A DNA stretch of 19,387 bases. Source: GWB1-39-12 sp964435575. GTDB lineage: Bacteria; Patescibacteriota; Microgenomatia; UBA8517. Made by a program: the position numbers and the translations under genes. Under the pieces are notes generated by a model. It had not been told where the DNA came from. It did no database searches and worked only from the letters and a program-made list of their open reading frames with translations. Below, piece after piece: positions 6,289-12,831 of this stretch. The stretch's first letter is position 1, and each line of letters opens with the position of its first letter. The stretch lies in assembly GCA_964435575.1 (NCBI GenBank), contig CAYSZS010000021.1, positions 1 to 19,387 of the forward strand, written 5' to 3'.

Positions 6289-7269
6289 GTGAATAAAAGT
6301 ACAAAAGGTACAATCCATTTTCTTTTGCTCCTAACTATTGCTTTTATAGCTTTCGCTGGAATTGGATATTGGGCATATAAAAATGGACAAATTAAACTAA
6401 CACCTACTCAAGAACCAACAGTTGTTTCCCCAACTCCAGATCCGACAGCAGATTGGGAAACATATGACAATCCCCTGTATAAATATTCTTTTAAATATCC
6501 AGTCGATATGACGTTAACCGATTATAACGAGGGTAATTTTCGAGGTATACAACTGACTCTCATTGGTCCTACCCAAAAAGCGAGCGGTCGTACTCAAACT
6601 TCACTCGCCGAAGGTGCGATGATTAAAACTTTGCTTATCCCTGCATTAGATGCACAGGAAGAAGCTGAATCTACTCGACATAAGGAACTTAATGTACCCG
6701 AGGGTGACGCTTCTCCTGATGTTAGTCAAACTAAAGAAATAGTTATCGATGGAGAGGTTGCGTATCAATATACGGCTAAAGGTATGGGTAATGTCAAGGT
6801 CACCTACATTCCCATAGACGGAAACACCCTCCGTTTTGCTGGTTACTATGATGGGTTTGATGGCAAACAAATCCGTAAGTATGAAGAGTTAGTAGACCAA
6901 ATCCTCTCTACTTTTAAATTTACCGACGGTAATCAAAGCAATGATAAAGTAGAACCTGAAGTTTATGAAGCCTTTAAAAGTAAACAACGAGTGTCTGTTC
7001 TAGTCGATCTGAAAAATACACCATTAGAACTTAAAAACACAAAGGATTTAGATTCCCTTAAAAAAGAAGTAAGCTTAGTCCAAGACAACGTCTTATCAGG
7101 TCTTGATCCTTCTGAATATTCGATCACTTATAAATATGAAGGCCTTTCTGTACTCGCGCTGCAAATTACCGAATCAGCCTTAGAAAAATTAAACTCAAAC
7201 CCGTTGGTAGAAGGTGTTGGTACAAGTATCAAACTTAAAGTCGACGATAATTTCGAACCCATAGAGTGA
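6289..7269 (+). CDS. Anchored PsbP-like protein with I9-like prodomain
   Basis: 326 residues from GTG 6289. A membrane anchor (about 9-29) and a Pro/Thr linker ('PTQEPTVVSPTPDPT', 39-53) are followed by a PsbP-like domain (about 55-212). That domain begins 'DWETYDNPLYKYSFKYP' and ends 'LVDQILSTFKFTD'. Residues 232-318 form a second domain: 'KQRVSVLVDLKN', then 'VQDNVLSGLDPSEYSITYKY' and 'QITESALEKLNSNPLVEGV'. This closely resembles the inhibitor-I9 propeptide of subtilases, which folds the protease and blocks its active site. No protease domain follows, since the gene stops soon after. The protein could be a stand-alone extracellular subtilase inhibitor or chaperone, or a binding module reused for another purpose. 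It overlaps the next start by four bases (GTGA). Confidence 0.75.
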   Translation: MNKSTKGTIHFLLLLTIAFIAFAGIGYWAYKNGQIKLTPTQEPTVVSPTPDPTADWETYDNPLYKYSFKYPVDMTLTDYNEGNFRGIQLTLIGPTQKASGRTQTSLAEGAMIKTLLIPALDAQEEAESTRHKELNVPEGDASPDVSQTKEIVIDGEVAYQYTAKGMGNVKVTYIPIDGNTLRFAGYYDGFDGKQIRKYEELVDQILSTFKFTDGNQSNDKVEPEVYEAFKSKQRVSVLVDLKNTPLELKNTKDLDSLKKEVSLVQDNVLSGLDPSEYSITYKYEGLSVLALQITESALEKLNSNPLVEGVGTSIKLKVDDNFEPIE

Positions 7270-7586
7270 TCAATAATTCAAAAGGTCTCGCGCATCTTTC
7301 TCTGATCTTAATAATTGTTATTGTTGGAATTGGAGCAATAGGTTATTATGTCTGGATTGGATATTTTTCTCGAAACTCTTTAAGAAAAATCTGTATATCG
7401 TCCGGAGGAAGCTGGTTGATTAAATACCGAGAGTGTGAGAGTTTTGCTACAAATAAAGGGATAGATCAAGAAAAATGTGAGGCTTCGGGAGGAATCTTTT
7501 ACGATTGTCGATCACCTTGTAGACATGATCCAGAATATCCGAACGTTATTTGTCCGGCAAACTGTATGAAAATATGTCAATTCTAG
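7266..7586 (+). CDS. Small anchored Cys-rich surface protein
   Basis: 106 residues from a GTG that overlaps the upstream stop by four bases, so translation is probably coupled. The N-terminus 'NNSKGLAHLSLIL' and anchor (about 9-30) match those of the sibling genes, but the PsbP-like domain is missing. The outer part holds eight cysteines in a spaced pattern: 'CISSGGSW', 'YRECES', 'EKCEASGGIFYDCRSPC' and 'VICPANCMKICQF'. An even number in a small outward-facing domain suggests four disulfides. A similar 'GG-C-CRHDP-C-C-C-F' end occurs in other CPR proteins as I recall; the function is unknown. No terminator is evident after it. Confidence 0.7.
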   Translation: MINNSKGLAHLSLILIIVIVGIGAIGYYVWIGYFSRNSLRKICISSGGSWLIKYRECESFATNKGIDQEKCEASGGIFYDCRSPCRHDPEYPNVICPANCMKICQF

Positions 7587-7639
7587 TTTAGTATTAGAAT
7601 AACTTCGAAAAATCCTACCAAAATTCTTCCCAAATCGAT

Positions 7640-7645
7640 TACAAT
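7640..7645 (+). promoter_or_regulatory. -10 box of the gene at 7654
   Basis: TACAAT ends 8 nt before the ATG at 7654. There is no Shine-Dalgarno sequence and no good -35 box. Confidence 0.4.
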
Positions 7646-7653
7646 GGTAATAT

Positions 7654-8691
7654 ATGGAGGAAAAGCAGATTTATACCTACTCCCGCTGGAAAAAACTTGA
7701 GGATAAATTTAATCTAGTCAAGCAAGAAGTGCAAAAAACAATTCAAGATTTCAAAGCAAAACCCCGCAAACTTAAACCCTCGCTTACAACAACCCCAATA
7801 GAAACATCTGAAATAATACAAACACCTATAACCGAAAAGGCTTCGCTTGAAAAACCAAAGTTGAAAAAAGCAAGTCTGAAAAAGTCTAAGCCAAAAATTT
7901 CCAGAAGGCTTTCACTGGAGTTTGACGAAAAAATTCTCACCTACACGCTCCTTTTTGCCATTATCGTTATAATTGGATTGGGAATCTTTCTTGGTAAGAA
8001 AGGCTATCAGCCCTCAAAAAAACTCTCTGACAAATCTTTGCCAACAAAAACCCTCTCTCCAACTCCAACCACAAATTTATACAGTGATGAAATATCAGGG
8101 GGCTGGAAAACATATACTGACAATCTAGAGAGATACTCTTATTCTTACCCTTTAAATTGGAAGCTTAGTCGGGGTAATCCAAACCAGATTTATAATTACA
8201 GTTCCGAAGAAAGTTCAAATGGAGATTTCAATCCCGCGCTTGATGAAGATAAGATAAAAATTGAGATTTATACATCATCTAAACCTTACAGTTCCCTGGA
8301 AGAATTTTTAAGTGAACAAGAAAAATTATGGGAATTTGAGTTTGAGAGAGAATATGAGGAAACATTCATAAACAATCAACGAGCTTTAAAAACTCGAGCC
8401 TCGTTTTCTGTGGGGTTTAATACTGTCCTCCTAGTTTTCTTACAAAATCCTTCAACAAAGAAAGTACACTCATTCTCTGCAATGCCAAGGTATGATGTTA
8501 ATAAAGAAATAATTGACCAAATCCTCTCCACTTTCCGCTTTTTGGATGAAAATGAACCTAATGCAACCAATGAAGGGCAATTTTGCGGCGGAATTGCAGG
8601 AATTGAGTGTCTTCCGGGTTACATTTGTAAATTAGAAGGCAATTACCCCGATGCCGGCGGCTACTGCGTTAAAGAAGAGGTTAAAAAATAA
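7654..8691 (+). CDS. Anchored PsbP-like protein with cytoplasmic tail and Cys knot-like end
   Basis: 345 residues. Unlike its siblings it has a long cytoplasmic N-terminus (1-94) rich in Lys and Pro, including the repeated 'SLEKPKLKKASLKKSKPK'. A membrane segment (about 95-114) and a Ser/Pro/Thr linker (to about 145) follow. A PsbP-like domain (about 150-298) opens 'GWKTYTDNLERYSYSYP' and ends 'IDQILSTFRFLD'. The last 40 residues carry four cysteines ('FCGGIAGIECLPGYICK', then 'NYPDAGGYCVKEE'), a small presumably disulfide-bonded module I recall at the ends of other CPR surface proteins. It is outward-facing with unknown ligand. It has its own promoter-like box and is followed by 69 bp of spacer before the second PBP. 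Confidence 0.75.
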   Translation: MEEKQIYTYSRWKKLEDKFNLVKQEVQKTIQDFKAKPRKLKPSLTTTPIETSEIIQTPITEKASLEKPKLKKASLKKSKPKISRRLSLEFDEKILTYTLLFAIIVIIGLGIFLGKKGYQPSKKLSDKSLPTKTLSPTPTTNLYSDEISGGWKTYTDNLERYSYSYPLNWKLSRGNPNQIYNYSSEESSNGDFNPALDEDKIKIEIYTSSKPYSSLEEFLSEQEKLWEFEFEREYEETFINNQRALKTRASFSVGFNTVLLVFLQNPSTKKVHSFSAMPRYDVNKEIIDQILSTFRFLDENEPNATNEGQFCGGIAGIECLPGYICKLEGNYPDAGGYCVKEEVKK

Positions 8692-8724
8692 CTTAATCCC
8701 CTTAATTAATCTTGTCTATCCTGC

Positions 8725-8750
8725 TACAATATAAAGAAATAACAGTATAA
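8725..8750 (+). promoter_or_regulatory. Candidate -10 boxes upstream of the second PBP
   Basis: TACAAT (8725-8730) and TATAAA (8745-8750) both lie in the 69-bp spacer before 8761. TATAAA is 10 nt from the TTG. No clear -35 matches either, so which one is used is open. Confidence 0.3.
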
Positions 8751-8760
8751 ATATAGGTTA

Positions 8761-11547
8761 TTGTTATATTTCTCTAGCAGATTTCGGCAATACCGAAATC
8801 TGCAGGCTAACGTGGGTAGTAGCCCGAAAGACGTAATCAAAGATGATAATCTTGCCCCAAAGATAGCTTTAAAAAGTCTTGAGACTGCTTCAAGGCTTCT
8901 TTCCCTTGTTGGAAAACCAATATACGTTTTTATCCTTTATTTTCTGAATATTACAGGACGTTTATATGAAGGAAAGATTCCAAGGTTGCACTTTAAATTT
9001 CCCAATAAAGGCTTAAAGAAAAGTGGAATAATTTTCTCTTCCAGAAACTTAAAAACAAAACTAATTCTCAACCGTTTTAAAAAACGTATTCAAAGTATTT
9101 TAAACACAAATAGAAAGTTCCTTAGAAACTTCAGAAGTAATTCAAAAGAGTTCACCTGGAAAATCCAAGTATTTTTTCTGGCCGTAAGAAAGCTGGTCTC
9201 AAAACTAGATCTTTGGAAAAAACTCCTACTAATCCCTTTAAAACTAAAGCTTATTCTGATCCGCTCGCTTAATTTAATTCCCAAACCAACCTTTCCAAGA
9301 ATATCGAGGGTTAAATGGGCTCTCCTCTCTCTTACTTCTATCTTCGCACTGACTTTTAGCACAGGAGTTCTTTTTTGGTATTACATCTTAAAAGATCTCC
9401 CCACACCTGAAGTGCTAACCCAAAGACAAACTCCTGTCTCGACCAAAATTTATGACAGAAATGGAATTTTACTTTACAACATTTACAAGGATCAAAACAG
9501 AACCCCAGTCAAGCTTGACGAAATCCCACTTCATATCCGACTGGCAACTATAGCTATCGAAGATTCCGAATTTTATTCTCATCCGGGCTTTTCGGCCAAG
9601 GGAATTGCAAGGGCAGTTATTAAAAACTTTAAAGAAAAGAAACTTACCGGAGGTTCAACCATAACCCAGCAACTTGTAAAAAATACCCTTCTTACGCCTG
9701 AGAAAACTCTTGTTAGGAAACTTAAAGAAGTAACTCTGGCAATTCAAGTAGAATTGACTTACAGCAAGGACGAAATCTTGGAAATGTACTTAAACGAAGT
9801 AAGCTATGGCGGAACTTCTTATGGCGTACAAGAAGCGGCTAGAACCTACTTTGGAAAAGACGCAAAAAATTTAAGCTTGGGCGAAGCCGCTCTTCTAGCT
9901 GGCCTCCCCAAAAGTCCAACCGAATTTTCTCCATTTGGAACAAACCCTGACTTTGCCTTTTCTCGCCAGAAAGAAGTTTTCAATTTAATGCAGGTTAATG
10001 GTTTTATAAATAGCGATCAAAAGTCACAAGCAGAAAGTGAGGAAATAAAATTTGTCGACCAGAAAACAGACATTAAAGCACCCCACTTTGTTATGTATGT
10101 AAGACAACTTTTAGAGGAAACGTATGGCAAGACCCCGATCGAGTCTGGGGGACTTGAAATAACAACAACCCTTGACTACCAAATCCAAACCTTGGCTGAA
10201 AAAGTAGTAAAAGAAGAGGTGGAAAAACTAGCCAAATTAAACGTAACAAATGCAGCAGCTTTGGTATTAAACCCACAAACGGGTGAAATTCTGGCAATGG
10301 TCGGGTCAAAGAATTATTTTGACACGGAGCATGATGGAAACGTAAATGTAACAACAAGGCTAAGACAACCGGGTTCTTCAATAAAAGTCATTAATTACGC
10401 CCATGCTCTGTCAAACGGTTTAACTCCGGTAAGCTTAGTTAACGATTCACCAATTACGTTTAACGTAGAAGGTCAACCCCCTTATACGCCCACAAATTAT
10501 GAAGGTGGCTACAGAGGGACAATAACCATAAGAAGTGCCCTCGCCGAATCACGAAATATTCCTGCTGTTAAAGTTTTAGCTTCATACGGGGTCATTAAGA
10601 TGATTGAGATGGGTCAAAAAATGGGAATCACTACATGGGAAAATCCTGATAACTATGGCCTGTCACTTACTCTCGGAGGGGGCGAAGTAAAACTGATTGA
10701 TCTTGCAAGAGCTTACGCAACAATTGCAAATTACGGGAGACGACAGGAATTGATATCAATGCTTAAAGTTACCGATTATAAAGGAAAGGTACTGGAGGAA
10801 TATAAGTGTAAAGGTAACCAAATCGAACAAGTTAAACTGGTTAACCAAGTTGACCAAGAAGAAAAAGGATTGATTAACTCTGTCCAAGCTACCGAATCTG
10901 CTTTAAAGATTGAGGCCGATAATAAAGAAGCGTGTGGAGGTGAACAAGTTGTCGACCCAAGAGTTGCCTTTATAATTACGGATATCCTTCATGACAACAA
11001 TGCACGCGCACCATCTTTCGGAACAAATTCACTTTTGGTTATTCCCAATCATAAAGAAGTTGCCGTAAAAACCGGAACAAGTAACGATTTAAGAGATAAC
11101 CTTGCTATCGGCTACAATCAGAAATATCTGGTTGCCGTTTGGGTGGGCAATAACGACAATTCCCCTATGGCACGGATTGCATCGGGTGTAACGGGGGCAA
11201 CGCCTATTTGGAATAAAATTATGTCCGCTCTTTTAGCCCAAGAGGAAAACCATGACTGGGAAATCCCGGAAGGCTTGACCCAACTTCCTATTTGTCCATA
11301 CACCGGCACACTCGCCTGCGATGGATGTCCTGTAAAACAAGAGTGGTTCTTGGAAGAAAACAAACCTACTAAAGCTTGCAGCCCCGAATGGTTCAAGAAA
11401 CCCGAAAGTCCTGAGCCTGTCGAAGGAATCATGGAGGAAGACATCAAACCCACCCCCGAATCACAATATATAAATCCGGGTCAATTTATCGACCAACTAC
11501 TTCAAGAGCGTTTTGGCAAAAAGAAAAAGCCTAAGGAGAGAAACTAG
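8761..11547 (+). CDS. Class A penicillin-binding protein with long N-terminus
   Basis: Up to 928 residues, counted from a TTG at 8761. A GTG at 8812 is an alternative start, 17 codons shorter. A bifunctional peptidoglycan glycosyltransferase/transpeptidase. The membrane segment is at about 186-210, preceded by an unusual 185-residue, very basic region with hydrophobic stretches (51-65 and 150-172). GT51 motifs are 'EDSEFYSHPG' with catalytic E267, 'GGSTITQQ' (297-304) and 'EMYLNEVSYGG'. Transpeptidase motifs are SxxK (S539-K542), SxN (S597-N599) and KTG (770-772). All are intact. Relative to the first PBP it has an insertion at about 680-729, part of which is five 9-bp repeats. A 'SPEPVEG' stretch (882-888) is encoded by a dispersed repeat. 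The C-terminus is Lys-rich. It is convergent with the beta-lactamase-like gene, 5 nt apart. Confidence 0.94.
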   Translation: MLYFSSRFRQYRNLQANVGSSPKDVIKDDNLAPKIALKSLETASRLLSLVGKPIYVFILYFLNITGRLYEGKIPRLHFKFPNKGLKKSGIIFSSRNLKTKLILNRFKKRIQSILNTNRKFLRNFRSNSKEFTWKIQVFFLAVRKLVSKLDLWKKLLLIPLKLKLILIRSLNLIPKPTFPRISRVKWALLSLTSIFALTFSTGVLFWYYILKDLPTPEVLTQRQTPVSTKIYDRNGILLYNIYKDQNRTPVKLDEIPLHIRLATIAIEDSEFYSHPGFSAKGIARAVIKNFKEKKLTGGSTITQQLVKNTLLTPEKTLVRKLKEVTLAIQVELTYSKDEILEMYLNEVSYGGTSYGVQEAARTYFGKDAKNLSLGEAALLAGLPKSPTEFSPFGTNPDFAFSRQKEVFNLMQVNGFINSDQKSQAESEEIKFVDQKTDIKAPHFVMYVRQLLEETYGKTPIESGGLEITTTLDYQIQTLAEKVVKEEVEKLAKLNVTNAAALVLNPQTGEILAMVGSKNYFDTEHDGNVNVTTRLRQPGSSIKVINYAHALSNGLTPVSLVNDSPITFNVEGQPPYTPTNYEGGYRGTITIRSALAESRNIPAVKVLASYGVIKMIEMGQKMGITTWENPDNYGLSLTLGGGEVKLIDLARAYATIANYGRRQELISMLKVTDYKGKVLEEYKCKGNQIEQVKLVNQVDQEEKGLINSVQATESALKIEADNKEACGGEQVVDPRVAFIITDILHDNNARAPSFGTNSLLVIPNHKEVAVKTGTSNDLRDNLAIGYNQKYLVAVWVGNNDNSPMARIASGVTGATPIWNKIMSALLAQEENHDWEIPEGLTQLPICPYTGTLACDGCPVKQEWFLEENKPTKACSPEWFKKPESPEPVEGIMEEDIKPTPESQYINPGQFIDQLLQERFGKKKKPKERN
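8777..8803. repeat. Perfect 11-bp hairpin near the second PBP start
   Basis: GCAGATTTCGG (8777-8787) pairs perfectly with CCGAAATCTGC (8793-8803) around a five-base loop. It falls between the TTG (8761) and GTG (8812) start candidates. It is therefore either coding for residues 6-15 or part of the leader. No T-run follows, so it is not an obvious terminator. Confidence 0.7.
10813..10857 (+). repeat. Five degenerate 9-bp repeats in the second PBP
   Basis: Units GGTAACCAA, ATCGAACAA, GTTAAACTG, GTTAACCAA and GTTGACCAA follow in register. They encode GNQ-IEQ-VKL-VNQ-VDQ in an insertion absent from the first PBP. A related array lies in the beta-lactamase-like gene (12297-12332). Confidence 0.6.
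11407..11427 (+). repeat. Dispersed palindromic-type repeat encoding 'SPEPVEG'
   Basis: AGTCCTGAGCCTGTCGAAGG and its next base encode 'SPEPVEG' in the disordered C-terminal tail of the second PBP. The core CCTGAGCCTGTCGAAGG is one I know as a widely dispersed short repeat in many bacterial genomes, often read through as 'PEPVEG'. It is an in-frame insertion outside the conserved domains. Confidence 0.6.
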
Positions 11548-11552
11548 AGAGC

Positions 11553-12674
11553 TTAACTGCCTGATTCTATCTCGTAAACTAATTTCGCAAGTTCTGGGAA
11601 AATTTCGTCGGCTTCACGCTCAACTACTCCCTTACTCATAATTACAACAACATATGGCCTGTCGGTAAAAACAATTCCTGCGTCATTCACAACGTGCACT
11701 TCCCGCCCGTATTTATGGGCAAGGCGGATGCCCTCTGGTATTCCGGCCGCCAACCAATCTTCATAAATCGTATCCGTCAAGGCACCTAATATTTCATCAC
11801 GCGATTCCTCGGAAACAATATTGCCTTTCCATAATTCTTCAAAAAATATTCCAATATCCTTAGGTGTTGTTTCATTTTTTTCTAAAGAGGTGTCAACCAT
11901 TCCAACTGAACGTATCACTTCATCAATTTTTTCGTCCCCCAAAAGCTTTCTGCAAATATTAAAAGCTGTATTATCTGACTGTTTGCCCATAAGTTGTATA
12001 AGATTTCGGTAAGTTATTTGATACCCGGCCGGTTTACCATAAAGACTTCCGGCACCCGCGACTTTATCAGAATTCTTCAGAGTATATCGATCTTCCATCC
12101 TCAATCTTCCATCTTCCATTTCTATATACATCTCAGCCATTACAGGAAGTTTAATCAAGGATGCTGCAGTAAAAGTCTCGTTTTCATTTACTCCGTACGA
12201 AAAGCCATTGTCCAAATGAATAACAAATAATCCATATACCCCTGATAAATTTTTGGTTTTTTCCTTAAATTCTCTCCTAACCCTCTCCGCCTTTCCCTGA
12301 TTAACTCGGTTAACTTGACTGTCTTGATTCCCTTCCAAAATTATCGTTTCTTCTCTGAAAAATGGTATCGATAATGTTGGAAATTTAACCCGCGGTAAAC
12401 CGGGAAGTTTCCAGGCTCTTGCCGAAATGGCTAAGGTCGCGGACGTCCCCGCAGTAAGAAGGATTATAAGAAGCACAAATACTCTTTCTTTCGTCCCCCA
12501 CGGCTTTTTCGGCTCGCGTCTTTTCCTGCGATTTTCAGATTTTAAGTCTTTAAAATCTTTACTGGCGTAGCCGGCCAAGCTCTGCTTATCTTTTAGACGT
12601 CTCGCGCGCGGACGAGTTTCTTCTTCGTCTTCGTAATCTTCTTCTTCATCTTTCGTTTTTCTAAAAAATGCCAT
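11553..12674 (-). CDS. Anchored class A beta-lactamase-like serine D,D-peptidase
   Basis: 373 residues. An acidic then basic cytoplasmic tail (1-62), a membrane segment (about 63-84) and a spacer (85-140) precede a beta-lactamase-class-A-like domain facing outward. The three active-site motifs are visible: SxxK (S172-K175 in 'TAASLIKLPVM'), SDN (233-235 in 'GKQSDNTAFN') and a KTG equivalent, K321-Y-G323, followed by 'VVNDAGIV'. Between 'SVGMVDTSL' and 'ETTPKDIG' the usual omega loop with the Glu166/Asn170 pair is nearly absent. Efficient beta-lactam hydrolysis is therefore doubtful, and a D,D-carboxypeptidase or endopeptidase role trimming peptidoglycan is more likely. It is convergent with the second PBP. 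TAAAAT lies 6 nt before the ATG with TTAACA 16 bp further upstream. The spacer includes four 9-bp repeats. Confidence 0.85.
   Translation of the reverse strand: MAFFRKTKDEEEDYEDEEETRPRARRLKDKQSLAGYASKDFKDLKSENRRKRREPKKPWGTKERVFVLLIILLTAGTSATLAISARAWKLPGLPRVKFPTLSIPFFREETIILEGNQDSQVNRVNQGKAERVRREFKEKTKNLSGVYGLFVIHLDNGFSYGVNENETFTAASLIKLPVMAEMYIEMEDGRLRMEDRYTLKNSDKVAGAGSLYGKPAGYQITYRNLIQLMGKQSDNTAFNICRKLLGDEKIDEVIRSVGMVDTSLEKNETTPKDIGIFFEELWKGNIVSEESRDEILGALTDTIYEDWLAAGIPEGIRLAHKYGREVHVVNDAGIVFTDRPYVVVIMSKGVVEREADEIFPELAKLVYEIESGS
12090..12117 (-). repeat. Four heptamers in the beta-lactamase-like gene
   Basis: On the coding strand the units read GGAAGAT, GGAAGAT, TGAGGAT and GGAAGAT, encoding part of 'EMEDGRLRMEDRY'. 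The stretch falls in a helical segment that other family members also have, so it may be chance rather than an insertion. Confidence 0.4.
12297..12332 (-). repeat. 9-bp repeats in the beta-lactamase-like gene
   Basis: Coding-strand units GGGAATCAA, GACAGTCAA, GTTAACCGA and GTTAATCAG encode 'GNQDSQVNRVNQ' in the spacer between membrane segment and catalytic domain. The last two resemble the GTTAACCAA units in the second PBP (10840-10848). Confidence 0.5.
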
Positions 12675-12680
12675 GTCTTA

Positions 12681-12708
12681 ATTTTACTATTATGAAAACT
12701 TTTGTTAA
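12681..12708 (-). promoter_or_regulatory. Promoter of the beta-lactamase-like gene (leaderless type)
   Basis: TTAACA (12703-12708), a 16-bp spacer and TAAAAT (12681-12686), which ends 6 nt before the ATG at 12674. There is no Shine-Dalgarno sequence. Confidence 0.5.
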
Positions 12709-12712
12709 TGTT

Positions 12713-12760
12713 CAATTTAACAATGTAACAATTTAGCCATTTAACTATTTACCTATTTTC
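12713..12760. repeat. Six tandem 8-bp repeats (CAATTTAA type), intergenic
   Basis: Units CAATTTAA, CAATGTAA, CAATTTAG, CCATTTAA, CTATTTAC and CTATTTTC follow with no spacers in the 157-bp region between the dehydrogenase stop and the beta-lactamase-like start. The array lies just upstream of that gene's -35 box, so it could influence promoter curvature. The rest of this spacer (12761-12831) is AT-rich with no feature I can name. Confidence 0.65.
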
Positions 12761-12831
12761 GAACTTTTTTCGGACTACATACTTAATGAGTATTGAGGAA
12801 ATATCAGAAGTAAATATTTACCCAGAATCTA

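Noticed and set aside
11118..11453. Minus-strand reading frame inside the second PBP
   Set aside because: It is a shadow of a well-conserved coding region and has no features of its own.
12713..12760. CRISPR array
   Set aside because: Units are 8 bp and directly adjacent with no spacers; no cas genes are present.
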